Source: Acholoe squamosa
Taxonomy: Eukaryota > Annelida > Polychaeta > Phyllodocida > Polynoidae
Length of the DNA stretch: 64,000 bases
Reading direction: 5' to 3'
NCBI GenBank assembly: GCA_949317995.1
Contig: OX439040.1
Span: forward strand, 76,791,972 to 76,855,971
The notes below the pieces were generated by a model. It did no database searches. It worked only from the letters and a program-made list of their open reading frames with translations, and was not told the DNA's origin. Of the stretch, positions 1-12,083 are shown piece after piece (the stretch's first letter is position 1; the number at the start of each line of letters is the position of its first letter). The position numbers and the translations under genes are program-made.

Positions 1-205
1 TGGGTTTGTCATATTGGCCTACCTTACCAGCTTCACCAGTATCCTCAAGTCTTTTAAGAAGCTTTCTCCCCCCTGTCCCAATGTAATACAGCAGCAAGTC
101 CCTTTTCCTCCCTGCATCAGTAATTGTCATTGCCCTCACCATAGCTTCAAATCCATCTAACCAGTCCTCCCATTTTGTTGTCAAAACTGGGGAGGGGGTC
201 CACTA
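1..205 (-). mobile_element. Gag-like fragment of a retrotransposon, cut by the window edge
   Basis: On the minus strand an open frame runs from about position 205 off the left edge. It reads as a retroelement capsid-type segment: a TKWEDWLDGFEAMVRAM stretch is followed by RKRDLLLYYIGTGGRKLLKRL. The W..W...F spacing with a following lLLyyiG block is what I know from Gag proteins of invertebrate Ty3/Gypsy elements. Only about 65 residues are visible. It points away from the integrase fragment at 553-906, so the two belong to different insertions. The assignment is by pattern recognition, not by alignment. Confidence 0.6.
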
Positions 206-552
206 CTGCACTAAAACGAAAAATGAGAATTATGTTGATGTATTATTACACATTATGATATGTCTGATTATATTGGAATTGCCATATGTCCAGAGATTTA
301 TGTGCTTAGTTTTAAGTTGAATCTCACATTCAAAATCCTTTAGTAAATCTACTTTTCTTCAAGAGCACAATGTGCCAACTCAATAGACACTGCTTGATTG
401 TATGGACAATTATGAACTGTGAACTGATAACTCAGGAACTAATACACTTGTCTTTTTTTGATTATGTCCTATAATAGTTAAAGCCATATGTCTATGGATT
501 GCTATCCACACTTTTCGGTTCCAATTCAGTATAAGAATTACCTTATGACTAG
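206..552. other. No recognisable feature
   Basis: AT-rich sequence between two oppositely oriented retroelement pieces. I see no open frame or repeat worth naming. Confidence 0.5.
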
Positions 553-906
553 TATTGTGCACTTGAGATTACATTGAATAAAAGAAGTCGTTTGACTTCA
601 TTGAAACGGGAAAAGAAATTACCACTGAATGAAAAGCCTTTGAAGCCAAGAATCATTGATCCAGGCAGAATCCATGAAACACTGGAGAGGAATAGAAGAA
701 CAGCTCAGAAATATTACAATCCTGGATCCCAAGAGCTGGAACCACTTAGACCTGGTGATAATATCCGGGTGAGAGTCGGAAATCAATGGAAACCTGCTCG
801 TCTCCTACCTGGAAATCAGCAACCGACTCTGCCAAGATCTTATAATCTCCAAACAGAAACAGGAAATGTCTGGAGAAGGAACCAACATGACTTATTAAAA
901 ACATAG
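553..906 (+). mobile_element. Integrase C-terminal part of a Ty3/Gypsy-type Pol
   Basis: The frame is open from about 553 to a stop at 906 and encodes the tail of a retroviral-type integrase. Visible hallmarks are an R-S-R-L-T-S-L segment, a basic helix ending QKYYNPG, then LEPLRPGDNIRVRVGNQWKPA and a final RSYNL.TETGNVWRRN block. This is the GPY/F-like module that follows the catalytic core in the K02A2.6-like class of Gypsy elements common in marine invertebrates. The catalytic DDE core is absent upstream, so this is a 5'-truncated copy. A proline-rich tail and a 3' LTR follow at 1340-1588 and 1711-1866. It is an inactive remnant, not a host gene. Confidence 0.85.
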
Positions 907-1339
907 GAGGGTGATATCTTCATTCACAAGCCCCAAGAAATTGACAGACATCCAGAACCTTCACACAGGGAAGCCGAAGCTGTGGTCTACGCATTTAACC
1001 AAGGCTCCTAGCTCTCTTAAGGGAGACGTGGTTAAATGCGGTTCTGACAACGAACATTAGATGGGAAACAACAATATTAGATGGAGAAAAACAAGATAAG
1101 ATGGAAAAACAACCTGTTACTTGCACAAGTATCCCTGGATCGAGCCATGACGTTTGCTGTCCACTGGGCCGTAGAAGATCACGCTCATTGGCTGTCGCTA
1201 TGGAGACATGTGCAGTCTCTAAGAGACACGTCACAAATTGATCTGCCGTGACTTGGTCCTCTGACCAAACCACACCAGTTAGTCCACTAATTGTATGGGA
1301 GCGTCACGGCCGTGAGTGTTAGAACCCTGGTCCACCACA
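907..1339. other. Spacer in the retroelement, probably a secondary insertion
   Basis: The Pol frame ends at 906 and related proline-rich coding resumes near 1340 in another frame. The material between contains a short inverted pair (CATTTAACCA at about 993, TGGTTAAATG at about 1030) and is not clearly retroelement coding. A later insertion or rearrangement is likely, but no target duplication was identified. Confidence 0.35.
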
Positions 1340-1588
1340 CCTGAATCCTCCTCTTCCAAGACCAACTGCGGTCCCTAGTCCTCCTTGCACACATCCTCCT
1401 CAACCAAGACCAATCAGTCCCCCAAATCAAAACCCACTAGGGTCACTCCAAAGACCCATTCAAACCAGTGCACACCGTGCTCCGTCCCAGTCCCACAAAG
1501 TCCACCTAGGCCAAATGCCCCTTATGTTACCCGTGCAGGTCGATCAGTAAATGCACCCATCAAGTTTAATGGTTTTGACATGAACTGA
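1340..1588 (+). mobile_element. Proline-rich C-terminal tail of the Gypsy Pol
   Basis: The frame ending at 1588 is rich in P, S, T and Q and finishes with YVTRAGRSVNAPIKFNGFD. In Gypsy Pol proteins the integrase tail typically ends with a TRSGR..rpP.r.d motif, and this matches in both position and composition. It is in a different frame from 553-906, in line with an inactivated copy. Confidence 0.65.
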
Positions 1589-1710
1589 CAACAGTGACAT
1601 TGAACTCTGATATGAGAACAGACATTGAACATGGACATTATATTCTATTGACATTGATGTCATTATATTATGATATAGTTGTACTTCTTATCTTGTCAAA
1701 CAAAGGTATA

Positions 1711-1866
1711 TGTTATGTACAGATGCCCGGACGGGCGTTGCAACGGTTTTAAGTCATCTCTGTTACCATTTTTAATAAACGAAACTCCCGGGCGGCGCAA
1801 AGTGAAGTTCTTGAGACGAATGGTCCTGTTTAATTCTGCCCACAAATACAAAGCAAAGACATAACA
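1711..1866 (+). repeat. 3' LTR of the truncated Gypsy element
   Basis: A 156-bp segment begins TGTTATGT and ends ACATAACA, so its termini are inverted TG...CA ends of LTR type. It lies 122 bp after the Pol stop, follows a purine-rich stretch (AAACAAAGG) that could be the polypurine tract, and contains an AATAAA signal near 1772. No 5' LTR is in the window. Confidence 0.65.
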
Positions 1867-2384
1867 GTGTGCAGTAATAAAGGAATTTAAAAGATTTGGG
1901 CTGTATCAGGAACCAATATATCAAACAAGAAAGCATTTAGGTTAATACAGTTGAGTCGAGAGTATGTCTTGGAGAGACAGAAAGGAAACGAGGCAAGGGT
2001 ACAGAGCCTCGGCTAGATGACTTGCCCATGACTATGTCATAAGGACCCAACTGCCTGAATTTGTGTGTTTCTAGTAATAAGTAGGTAATTATAGCTTTGT
2101 CTAGACCAATCAAACATCAGTCATAGCTTTCCCTGGTCTTCAGGGCCAACCCAACTAGCCATGCTTCAGGTCATGTCTACTTTTAACAATAATAACTACA
2201 TAATTCTGAATTCCATAATTTATTACCTACAAATGCATCCATAATGACTATCTTCCACATACAAAACACTGCAAACAAAATTAGACAAAGTGTGGTTTCC
2301 ACAACCATTATCTTAGTTGTTTGTATTACAAAAAGGAATGCGTCCAGTACCATGTCCTTCCAAGGGGTGGACAATGGGTGGACA
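1867..2384. other. Intergenic, no recognisable feature
   Basis: No supported gene. The last part (about 2340-2384) grades into the tandem array. Confidence 0.5.
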
Positions 2385-3195
2385 AAGTCCAAAAGACCCA
2401 AAAAGGTCCCAAGGTAAAAAAAGGTCTAAAAGTCATGAAAGGTCCTATAAAGGTCCCAAGGTCACAAAAAAGGTCTTATAGTCCCAAAAAGGTCCCAAAG
2501 TCCCGAAAAAGTTCTCAAAAGGGCCCAAAGTCTTCAGAAGGTCCCAAAGTCCTAAAAAAGTCCTAAGGTACCAAAAAGGTCCTAAAAAGGTCCCATGGTA
2601 CCAAAAAGGTCCCAAGGTACCATAAAGTTCCATAAAGTTTAACAAAGATCTGTAAGGTTCTACAAAGATCTGTAAAGTTCTACAAAGAGTATAAACCCAA
2701 TAAAGATCCATAAAGTTCAATAAAGATCCATAAAGTTCAATAAAGATCCATAAAGTTCAATAAAGATCTATAAAGTTTAATAAAGATCCATAAAGTTTAA
2801 CAAAGGTTCATTAAGTTCTACAAAGAACATAAACCCAATAAAGATCCATAAAGTTCGATAAGGTTCAATAAAGATCCATAAAGTTCAATAAAGATCCATA
2901 AAGATCTGTAAAGTTGAATAAAGATCTATAAAGTTCAACAAAGGTTTATAAAGTTCTACAAAGAACATAAACCCAATTAAGTTCCATAAAGTTCAACAAG
3001 GTTTAATAAAGATCCATAAAGTTCAATAAAGATCCATAAAAGATCTGTAAAGTTCTACAAAGAACATAAACCTAATAAAGATCCATAAAGTTCAATAAAG
3101 ATCCATAAAAGGTCAATAAAGATCTGTAAAGTTTAACAAAGAACATAAGCACAATAAAGTTTAATAAAGATCCATAAAGTTTAATAAAGATGTCC
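2385..3195. repeat. Two-part minisatellite (AAAGGTCCC type, then AAAGATCCATAAAGTTCAAT type)
   Basis: About 2385-2640 is built from a roughly 10-20 bp unit related to AAAAAGGTCCCAAGGTACC. About 2640-3195 is built from a 20-21 bp unit related to AAAGATCCATAAAGTTCAAT, with a longer-range phrase (CTACAAAGAACATAAACCCAAT) recurring about every 130-150 bp. This is a higher-order array. The K/S-rich open frames here are products of the repeat. Confidence 0.9.
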
Positions 3196-6100
3196 CCCGG
3201 TCTCCCGCCCCTGCCCCCTCTCCTCCATCCCACCATCTTTCCCATGTCTACTCCCACACCATGTCACACTTCCTGGTCACATCCTTCCATCTGCCAGGTG
3301 TTCATGGGAAAAATCAGAAGGACCTTGAGCTTTCCCACGGTGCTATTTTTCTTAAAGGGACTGCTGATACTTGTGATTGATGTGTGACAGTATGTGTCTG
3401 TATGGGGCCTAATGCTTTGTCTATGAGAGAATCTTGGAATTAAACCTATCAAATTGGAAGGCCTTCAAAATCAACTATATCAAAAGATATTTGCCCAGAT
3501 AACCATGGCGTGCACTGCCCCCATACCTACTCTATGCCCTCCTCTTCTAAAAAAATCTGAAATCTGTCTATAAGTGGGGTTAAAGACAGTTTGATTACCC
3601 TTTTATTTAGGGTAAAAAAAGCCCTAAATCCCATGCATTTCTCCATAGGAAAAAAAAACAACAGTAATTACCATGTCACAGCCATCAAAGTACACCTTAA
3701 ATGTAAATTCTATTACATGGATAGCTTTGTCTTACGTTTTGTTTCACTATATTTTTGGGGTTCAGTTGTAACCGAAATAGTGCTAAATGACAGGTTTTGA
3801 TGGTCTATGCCAATTCTTGGAATCTCAATATAAGAAAATCATACCTCATGAAATGTTTTTTTCATCATTTATCATAAGATTTTCATGTAAATAGAAATAT
3901 GACTCATGGGGTCTTTGAAGGGTGTGATAGGGCATATGCTATGTAATGGAATATTTTTTTGGTGGAGCATGTTATCTGCTAGAGGCCAAAATAGCAATTG
4001 AACCTTGGTAATCATAAGAAACTTGGCTAAGGGCTAGTAAACAAGGTCAGAAAGGTGGTGTCAAAGGCCCTTGCCTCATTTAATTAAACTGCAAGGTCTA
4101 ATAGAACTAGAAAGCCAAGGACCCTAAGGATACTGTTCCTCCACCATCCTTCAGTGACTGACACCAGTCAGCCATCAGTTTATTTGTATTGTGACCATTC
4201 TGTGCCATAAGCGGCCTGAAGCGTCTCAACTGACGAGAAATCCCATACAGTTAAGCAAGATAATTTGTCAGTGCTGCGTGCTTCAAGCAAGTTACAAAGT
4301 GTCCATAGGGGACTAGATCATAATAACGGGGCAAATCAAAATCATTTATATGTAAATGCTACTTAACCAGGTCTCTTTTTTTTTTGTTACCTATCAAATG
4401 ATGTCATCCCATTTACACCTTCTTGCATTTTTTTGTAAGATATTTTGAAAAACGTCTTCCAGGAAATAAATGACTCATCCTTGTATGTTAACGTTACAGA
4501 ACTCTATACATAGCCTACCCAAACTGGCACATCTAAGTATAGAAAATAAATCACATGAAAGAAAAGACAAAAAACTAAAAATTGAATGCATGCTATAGAG
4601 CACTTATGGCCCAGGTCTTCCACCAAATATCATAAAAAAAATTTATAGAAATTAAACCTACCTAACTGTTGACACTATAGTGACAGAATGTCCAAGTTGT
4701 CAATGCTTAAGCCTATGGAAAATGCACCCATTATCACTTGTATGTTTCATTGGCGAATAACTCCTCTACTGGCGAGTTAAGCATTGCACAATACCAGCAG
4801 GTCTTGAATAAGGATCCTTATTAACCATAAAAAGGCATGAGACACTGTAATTCTCCTCCATTTTGTTATAATCCAGCAGTTTCGATAGCAGCGTAAGGCG
4901 ATCGTCTCGCTGTCCGTCATTTTGGATTTTGATGTTCTGTGCGCATGCACGACCCCTCCTTGCCGGAAGTAGCATTTTTGACGGAGAAATGATAGATTCT
5001 ATCGATTTGACTTGAGATTAATGCCTTTTTGAATATAATCCATACATCTTTGGCAATATATATTGAATTTAATCGAATATATCCCCTCAATTTACTGTTT
5101 AAAAAATAAAATCTGACGACCGGTCACTCTGCACGCATCTTACCTGCTGAAAAAAAAAATCTTAAGTGCCCAATGTCAGGTTTTTCTTCAGCTTTTTCAT
5201 AGGTAATAATTTTTTTCCGGGAATTGTTACTATCGACAGAAAGACAAGGATCTAAGGAGCATGCATCAACTTTCCATTAATTTCTAGACCCCTTCTTTCT
5301 ATGAGCAATTCCAACTTAAAGTCAGCCATTTTGATCGACTAAAAATGCTGAAAGCCCGCCGTCAATGACCCAGGACCTGCGCCAACAAACATATAGATAT
5401 ATAATGGGGAGATGGGTGGTGATACTTTGGGCCGAGTGTTTCATTGCCAACTGGGGGGGGGGGGAGAGGCTTGGTGGACATTTACAGTGTCCTAATTTTG
5501 ACCAACCCCCACCAATATATATTATGATAAAAGTTATTGCCTTGACCCATAGATCGCTAAAAACAGGAGTTGGGCATCCACTCAAAACTAAATGAAGTCA
5601 TACTTAAATCAATATTAACAAGGTGACACAGAGGTGCATTTATATTCAATTTTTAATTATCTAGTTCAGTTCCCAAAGGTTACAAGACTGTTCACAGAGA
5701 GTACAGTCCTCCATATTGAAGCTCTGTAACAAAGGACTTGTGACTGTATATACATGTCAGCCGTGGTTGTCTTCTGTACCCACTGCCTACAAATGGCCCT
5801 GGTTCAAAAGGTTTTACAAACCACAGACAATGTGTGATTGTTTCAAACTGTATAAGATATGTATAATGATCAATGGTTAATCTCCACGATGAGTCATTGG
5901 GAAACACAGAAACCTCGGGACATCATGCTCATTTGTCATCATGACGCATCAAGTTGTGGTAAGGAGCAACTTCAGAGAATTTAGTTGTCAACCCTGTACA
6001 GCCTTTTTGAAGAGGTTTAATTGGTAAAAATCAACATTACATTCATGCATAATGTTGACAAATGGACATAATGTTTAAAAGAATTATGTGCCTTTATGGG

Positions 6101-7059
6101 TTTAACTGCCTGCATGCCCCTGGAGTGTACTAGTTTGAACTACTACTTTTAATGATATCATGCCCAAAACCCAAAACTGGTTTACTGTTGACATCTGAAA
6201 ACATGGCTACTCTACTAAGCTTCCTTGAGTTAGGACTAGTGAAAGGAGTTTTTGTGACAAACTCCCAAATAAAATAACATCAAATGCAATCGGGCTCAAC
6301 CCATGGCACACCAAGATGAATGTTCTGACGCAATATAAAACTTAAAAGTAACATTTTTGCCTCTTCACGAAGTAATGTCCTACTTTAAATATATCAGGTG
6401 TGGCTCCCCAAAATGAGATTCAGTGTCAAAAAATAATCAGTGATTGTCATAAGGTTTTCAGTCCAGCATGAAAAAGGATGCAAGTAGAATTTAAGCGATT
6501 TGTCCTCACTAGAATCAAATATAGCATATTGTGCAATCGTATAAGAGACCCGTCTTTATGATATAAGGGTATCTTGTACTGCTCCTCCAGTTACAACCTT
6601 ATCACAGATAGAAAGAGCATTATTGACTCTGGACAAAAACTAAACATGAGATACCAGCTTTTAAACTAAAACTAGTTCCTTGTACTTTATATATTTTGCA
6701 CAATATGTCTTTTGATGATCTACTTTTGATTTGCATCCATATTTTCTTAATAATTATTGTGACAACTTATCACATTCAGTTAACTCCTGCAGATAGAAGT
6801 AGCCCCCCATTTGTACTTGTTAACTGACACACAGTTCAGGAAAACAAAAGGTTTTGATATTTATCAGATATATGTACAGGAATGTAGAGATACATATGGT
6901 GTGCACTCACAAAAAAAACCTGTTGTGCAAATTAAGTATAGCTGTTTATCCTGTTTTAAGATCTATTTGATGAAACTTGGTCAAATTAGGGAGTTCATTT
7001 GTAAATTCAACTGTACGAGAAAAAACAACAACTGAGGCGATATAAGTGATGAAATTTGT
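3196..7059. other. Gene-free stretch
   Basis: Nearly 4 kb with no convincing exon, RNA gene or transposon end. Near 4912-4945 there is a TTTTGG...GTGCGCATGCAC patch resembling an NRF-1-type site. Near 5452-5466 there is a G run. No long open frame has protein-like composition. Confidence 0.5.
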
Positions 7060-7265
7060 CCTTAAAAGTTTGAATTCCTAGAAGCCAAATGGTGCATACT
7101 GGTGCTTTTTATGGATGGCTGATACCCTTGTATCCGAAATTTTCTAAGACTACCCCCTATATAAATGGTAAAATGATATCTCATTTGATCTGGACGAATC
7201 AACAATAATAACACAGACAGATCATAGAAAAACTGAGAAAACTGAGGAGTTTGTATGTATGACAT
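7060..7265. repeat. Dispersed repeat, copy related to 23290-23465
   Basis: The segment with CTGGTGCTT, CCTTGTATCC, ATAAATG.TAAAATGA, TTGGATCTGG and CAGATCATAGAAAAACTGAG is shared in the same order with 23290-23465. This is a dispersed family of about 190 bp with no visible coding. Confidence 0.7.
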
Positions 7266-7779
7266 CTATAATAAAGTGGCCTAATCTGTTTTGCACCATT
7301 TCAATTTCTGTGTTTTTGTTCAAGTTCCAGCTCCTAGATCTTTAAAGGGCCCTAGAGAACACAGATAGCAAAATATAAAGATACTGTTGATAAGATGGAT
7401 TGCAAACATTGCAAATGACCTTTTGCTTAAAGTACTTTTGCTAACAGCAATCTGACATTTCTCTGCAGGGCTTGATTTGCAGCTACAAGTACAATCACAC
7501 ATTCCCAGCAACACTACTGACAGCTTACTAATCAACAATCTGCAATGCCTCACACTTCACATGTGAATGCATTACCATTGTTTTTAATCAATATTAACTA
7601 ATCACAAAAACAGAAATTGGAATATATCTTCATTCTGTTATAGGCTTATGTCCTACCTGTAGTAACTTATGATTGCTATTTAACAATTCCTCTATAAATA
7701 GCAGGCTGAAGAGTGAGAAATCCTTTGTATGAAATGATCCTCAGAAACAGGAGAGGAGTACAGTCAGTGTTTGCTTTGC
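7266..7779. other. Intergenic, no recognisable feature
   Basis: No exon-like or repeat structure supported. Confidence 0.5.
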
Positions 7780-8705
7780 ATACAAAACAGAATGTCAACT
7801 TATTGCCAAATTATGATGCAGAAGTACCAGGTTTGCCAACAAACAGGGTACAAAATTATCCGATTTGCTGCAGACTTTGTTCAGAAGCATCAGACTTGCT
7901 ATAACATAGTAAAACTAAACAGAAGTATCATGTTTGCTGCAAATATGGTACAGAAGCATTAATTTTAGTGCAAAAATTGTACAGAAGTGTCAGGTTTGCA
8001 GCTAACACAGTACAGAAGCAGCAGGTTTGCTGCAGAAATTGTACAGGAGTATCAGTTCTGCTGCAAACATGCTACAGAAGCAACAAATCTACTGCAAACA
8101 TGGTTACATTAACCAAATGCATCAGATTTGCTGCAAACATTTCACAAAAGCACCAGGTTTGCAGCAAACATGGCACAGACGTATCAGGTTTGCAGCAAAC
8201 ATGGTACAGCAACATCCTTGCTGCAAAAATAGTATAGAAGCATCAGATTTGCTGCAAACATGGTACAGCAACATCAGATTTGCTGCAAACATGGTACAGC
8301 AACATCAGATTTGCTGCAAATATGGTACAGAAGCATCAGTTTTGGTACAGCCATGGAACAAAAACATCAGGTTTACTGCAAATATGGTAGAGATGAGAGG
8401 TTTGCTGCAAACATCACACTGCAACATTAGGTTGGTGCAAATATCGTACAAAAGTATCAGGTTTGCTGCAAACATGGTACAGAATCATTGATCAGGTTTG
8501 CCACAAAAATAGTACAGAAGCATCAGGTTTGCTGCAAACATGGTACAGAAAGATCTAATTTTGCTCTAATTATAGTACAGAACCATCAGATTTCTACAAA
8601 AACATGGCACAGAAACATTAAGTTTGACAGAAATATCAGATTTGACAGAAAATGGTACAAAAGTATCAGGTTACACATAGGAGATTGTAAAGAAGTGTAA
8701 GGTTT
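7780..8705. repeat. 31-bp satellite array
   Basis: About 28 diverged units of period close to 31 bp are built around GGTTTGCTGCAAACATGGTACAG. Each unit contains a near-palindrome, GTTTGCTGCAAAC. Single-base indels shift the phase between units, which explains the long overlapping open frames here. Units are most alike at about 8150-8340 and decay to both sides. Confidence 0.9.
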
Positions 8706-9299
8706 GCTGACTGTCATAGATTTAGTCATCTTTTCAACTCAAGTAATAGCTTCCATTATGTCTTATTGTAGTTGGTGTGAAGTGGCAACAGGGTTTTTGT
8801 ACAATACTTCAAACAGACTCTGTGTATTTACAATTTGTTACTTCACACAAAGAGAATAAATAATTGGTACCTTAATCCAGGTCAACCACAAGTGTTCATA
8901 TACCCCTTGCCATATAAGTTGGCCTCCCAAGTGAGTTTGACTTTGGCTTGGAGGATCCAGTTCTATGGCTGTACATCTTCTGGCCAAGAGTTGATACGAT
9001 TTCTGCGGCTTGGTCATTGGCATGTAAGATAGGAAGGCTATTCCACACACTGAATCTCACTGCAAGCACTAAGATACTACTGTACTACTATCAGAGGATA
9101 TTGTCTCTGTGTTTGACACATGTTGTGATTCAATATCCATTGAGCATTCCCTTCATGGCCCTAAAATTCTAATAAGCCCCCTGCCCTTCCCAACTCTCTG
9201 AACTCATTCTCCAATACCTGTACAAACTTTGCATCACAAAGATAAAGCTAATAATATCAATAATACTGTATAAGACAGAACAGTATCCTTTTCAAGACC
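8706..9299. other. Intergenic, no recognisable feature
   Basis: No supported gene or repeat. Confidence 0.5.
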
Positions 9300-9482
9300 T
9301 TACTCAAGGTGAGAATAGAGTCGGTTTTGTAAAAACTCGCCCAGGTAGATCTTGTGTGACTGCTGTCCGTTTACTGTTGCATATGTTAATACTCCTTTCA
9401 GGAATACTTCATGTAGATATGGTGCATGTTTGCTAGGGATAACAAAATCTGTACATTTGTCAAGAGTCTTCGCGCACTTCAT
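9300..9482 (-). CDS. Weak candidate exon, function unknown
   Basis: A minus-strand frame reads about 60 residues with balanced, protein-like composition (KTLDKCTDFVIPSKHAPYLH, then HEVFLKGVLTYATVNGQQ). It runs to a stop that overlaps a GAGTAAGG sequence, which would be a plausible splice donor. I see no convincing acceptor upstream and recognise no family. It lies 0.4 kb beyond the probable end of the CDKL2-like gene on the same strand, so it could be a missed exon, an old transposon piece or chance. Confidence 0.25.
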   Translation of the reverse strand: MKCAKTLDKCTDFVIPSKHAPYLHEVFLKGVLTYATVNGQQSHKIYLGEFLQNRLYSHLE

Positions 9483-9842
9483 CGTAAGTATGCACACATT
9501 GAACAATGAGTCAGAAGACCAGTTTCACAAAGGTAACTCCTGAGATTGTCTGTTCTGTTTTGATTACCCCTTTATCCTTGTGTAGTACTGTATTTCATAT
9601 CCCCCACTGGCCAACTTAACCAAATCAAACACAAACCAGTGTAGTCAAGCACCACTTAACTGTGTTAGTATTACTGTGGGACAAGCCAATGTCTAATGAC
9701 CCCCGCCTTGTCTCGGAAGGGTTGGAGTCTTAGTTGGACTGTTGCCAGTTGAGAACTTGGTCTTTGCATTAAGCTCCCAGGATGCGAGTTTGTGAGTCGG
9801 GAACATGTTGACATTGGTTCGGTTGGTGGGGCCTTGGCTGGG

Positions 9843-10015
9843 TCATACCATTGGTAGATTCGAGTCTTTATCAGGTGTGGCTTTCTCAAGTGTGGATTCG
9901 TTAAGGGCTTGGTGACCTAGGGCTTGATGACCTTCAGCAAATGGGTCAATGTTAGCTATATGTGGAATGGTAGCAACATAACTCTTCTTTGAGTTTTTAG
10001 ATTTATTTGGATTGG
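9843..10015 (-). CDS. CDKL2: CDKL2-like gene: probable last coding exon
   Basis: On the minus strand a polypyrimidine tract and AG (TTTTTCCTTTTCAG) precede the exon at 10015. The exon continues the phase left by the previous one (one base carried over). It encodes a serine/lysine-rich stretch beginning ANPNKSKNSKKSYVATIPHI and ends SNLPM-V with a TGA at 9843-9845. The position equivalent to the stop also contains ATGGTATGA, which could be read as a weak donor, so a further exon cannot be excluded. This part of CDKL2 proteins is low in conservation. Assignment rests on phase, strand and spacing rather than homology. Confidence 0.65.
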
Positions 10016-10292
10016 CTGAAAAGGAAAAAGAAAGAGAGGACATCATTTAAAAACTGGAAAGAGAATCTCATAATGTAATTTCAAATTGTAAAAATTCTAA
10101 TCCTTTATAGTTCACATAGGCCATTGATGCATTATGCTCTACTGTTAACAAATCATGTGAATGCTACAAAATATGTGAATGCAGGCCGGGTGAGTCAAGA
10201 ACTGCATTCATAAGTGGATGACCTCAAGTTTGAAACTCAATGGGGTTTAATACCTTTGTATACTTATCTGACAATAAAAAGATGTTAATCTA

Positions 10293-10396
10293 CTACCGTA
10301 AAACCTCAGAAGCTGACCAAAATTTGGGATTTGAGGCCAAATGCGGCTTTTAGCATTTGCCAAAAGTAGGGGTCGGCTTATGAGGGTTTCACGGTA
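10293..10396. mobile_element. CCGTAA-family element, short copy
   Basis: Inverted ends TACCGTAAAACCTCA and GAGGGTTTCACGGTA with TA at each border. About 104 bp, non-coding, in an intron of the CDKL2-like gene. Confidence 0.75.
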
Positions 10397-10468
10397 AAAC
10401 TCCTTCAGTAAAACTAAATAAATAACAACCAAAGGCCAACCTCCCATTGTGCCTACATGGTTTCTTAC

Positions 10469-10692
10469 CTTCAGCTCCCCGTACTTCTGGCAGACTAAGA
10501 CCAGCTCGACCATCGTCTTTACTTTTACGTTTCTGCTTGTCGTGTGTAGTGTAGTTGTGTGGCTTGTCGTGAAGCGATGTCTTTTCTGTCTGCAGGATAG
10601 GCTGAGGGGATATTGTTGAACTGTGGTGGTTGGGTGGAGTCGCTTTCTTGTAGTAATTTGTAGTAGGGCCTTTCTTTAATTTATCGTTAGCC
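10469..10692 (-). CDS. CDKL2: CDKL2-like gene: tail exon with basic low-complexity region
   Basis: The borders are strong: acceptor CTTTGCAG before 10692 and donor AAG|GTAAGAAAC after 10469. The exon is 224 nt and ends in phase 1, as the next exon needs. It encodes a polar, lysine-rich segment containing ANDKLKKGPTTNYYKK, then KQKRKSKDD and GLSLPEVRGAEG. In vertebrate CDKL2 the corresponding C-terminal region is also long, basic and poorly conserved. No domain is recognisable. It may be a flexible regulatory or localisation tail (inference). Confidence 0.75.
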
Positions 10693-10696
10693 CTGC

Positions 10697-11383
10697 AAAG
10701 TAAGAAAAACATGCCACGGTCAAGACCACAATAGTACTAAAAATCAGACATCAGAATGTATTTGATCTGACTACACTCATCTACACATCTTCAAAACTAT
10801 CATGCTTGCCACAATGGTATTATTTAAACTGATGTTGGAATGCATGGCTTTTGTCAGCAATATTATAACTATGGATGTGATTTTTGTCTTAAAAAGTTTA
10901 CATCTAAAACACTCAAACCATCACCATAAATGTATGTGTGAGAAAATTCATTCAAGTACAATATTCGTAATCATGCGTTTCATTCCTTCACCTTTCCCAA
11001 ATGATATAAAACAAGCTGGTTCTAGGTGTGATGTGTTGGTACACACAGTAAATACCAAACTTTATGTAAAAATAACATGCAAAATGTACATTTTGCTCTT
11101 TTTCACAAGGTGAAAACTGGAAAAAAAAAGTCCATGAATGTGAGTTATTTGTTGGTCTATGTTTAAAATATTTGCCTATTATTGGTGGTTATCATTTAGA
11201 GTCTTCTGGATTCTAGTCATTCATAGTTAGGGCTAGCTACATTTTTGAATGTAATTGTGCACATGTTAGCACTATCCTACATTGAACTATATCCATCTAC
11301 AGTGAGCTAGGGGTTAATTCTACAATATCAGGTCAGTTTGTGTCTTCTGAACTGCCTCCAAATCTGTCCCAATATTTGATGCA
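10697..11383. other. Intron of the CDKL2-like gene, no feature seen
   Basis: AT-rich intron sequence without a recognised repeat. Confidence 0.5.
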
Positions 11384-11624
11384 TACCGCAATCTCTCACG
11401 TATAAGGCGGAGCTCGCGTATAAGGCACACCTAGAGTTTTAGAATATGGTCAAGAAAATTTAAAAAGCTATGTGTAGCTAAGGCCCTCTGGGACTTCCTG
11501 AGCCCCAGTCTGTCATAGTATGACTTACAGGGAGTGTAACATATCAAAAGGAAGGTCTTGGTGTCCCCCTTGTGGTTGCAGGGACAACTAAAACCTCGCT
11601 TATAATACGCGAGAGATTACGGTA
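11384..11624. mobile_element. CCGTAA-family element
   Basis: Inverted ends (TACCGCAATCTCTCACG at left, CGAGAGATTACGGTA at right), TA borders, and internal GTATAAGGCG/TATAATACGCG blocks typical of the family. About 241 bp. Confidence 0.85.
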
Positions 11625-11966
11625 CATTTATTTTGGTGTTTTTTTTGTGTGATACTGATAAGCAGCAATATTTATAACTCTCTTTGCTGCAGTGGTATTA
11701 GGGACACTTGTGTTTGTGTAACACTGTGGGTGAGAGTGATGGCTGGACATAATGGCTGCTTACTTAAATACCCCCCTTGAATAAATTAGTTCAATCATAT
11801 TGCACATATATAAGTGTCCGACTAAGAGCCGAGACTGGTGTAGTGTGAGCGCTAGCCCAGTTTAACCATATCACTTGTGTAGTGTATAATTAAAAAGGAT
11901 GGGCTGAGTGAGGCCAAGTGACCACTTAGTATTGTCGTGGATGTTGCGGGAAGGTAAAGCATGACA

Positions 11967-12051
11967 TCAAGGTTGTATTAAGTAATGTTCCAACACCACT
12001 CGCCCACTAGCTGTTGCTACTGCTGCAGGGGAGGCCTGCCTCTGTGGATGT

Positions 12052-12083
<32 letters not shown>

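Noticed and set aside
553-1866. An intact LTR retrotransposon
   Set aside because: No reverse transcriptase, protease or integrase core upstream and no 5' LTR; the Gag piece at 1-205 is in the opposite direction.
2321-2566. Lysine/serine-rich open frame
   Set aside because: Product of the AAAGGTCCC minisatellite.
8027-8491. 154-codon open frame as a gene
   Set aside because: It is the translation of the 31-bp satellite; the protein repeats with the DNA and shifts frame with its indels.
7780-8705. Regular 31-bp repeats resembling a CRISPR array
   Set aside because: The units follow one another without unique spacers, vary by point changes and indels, and the surroundings are animal DNA.
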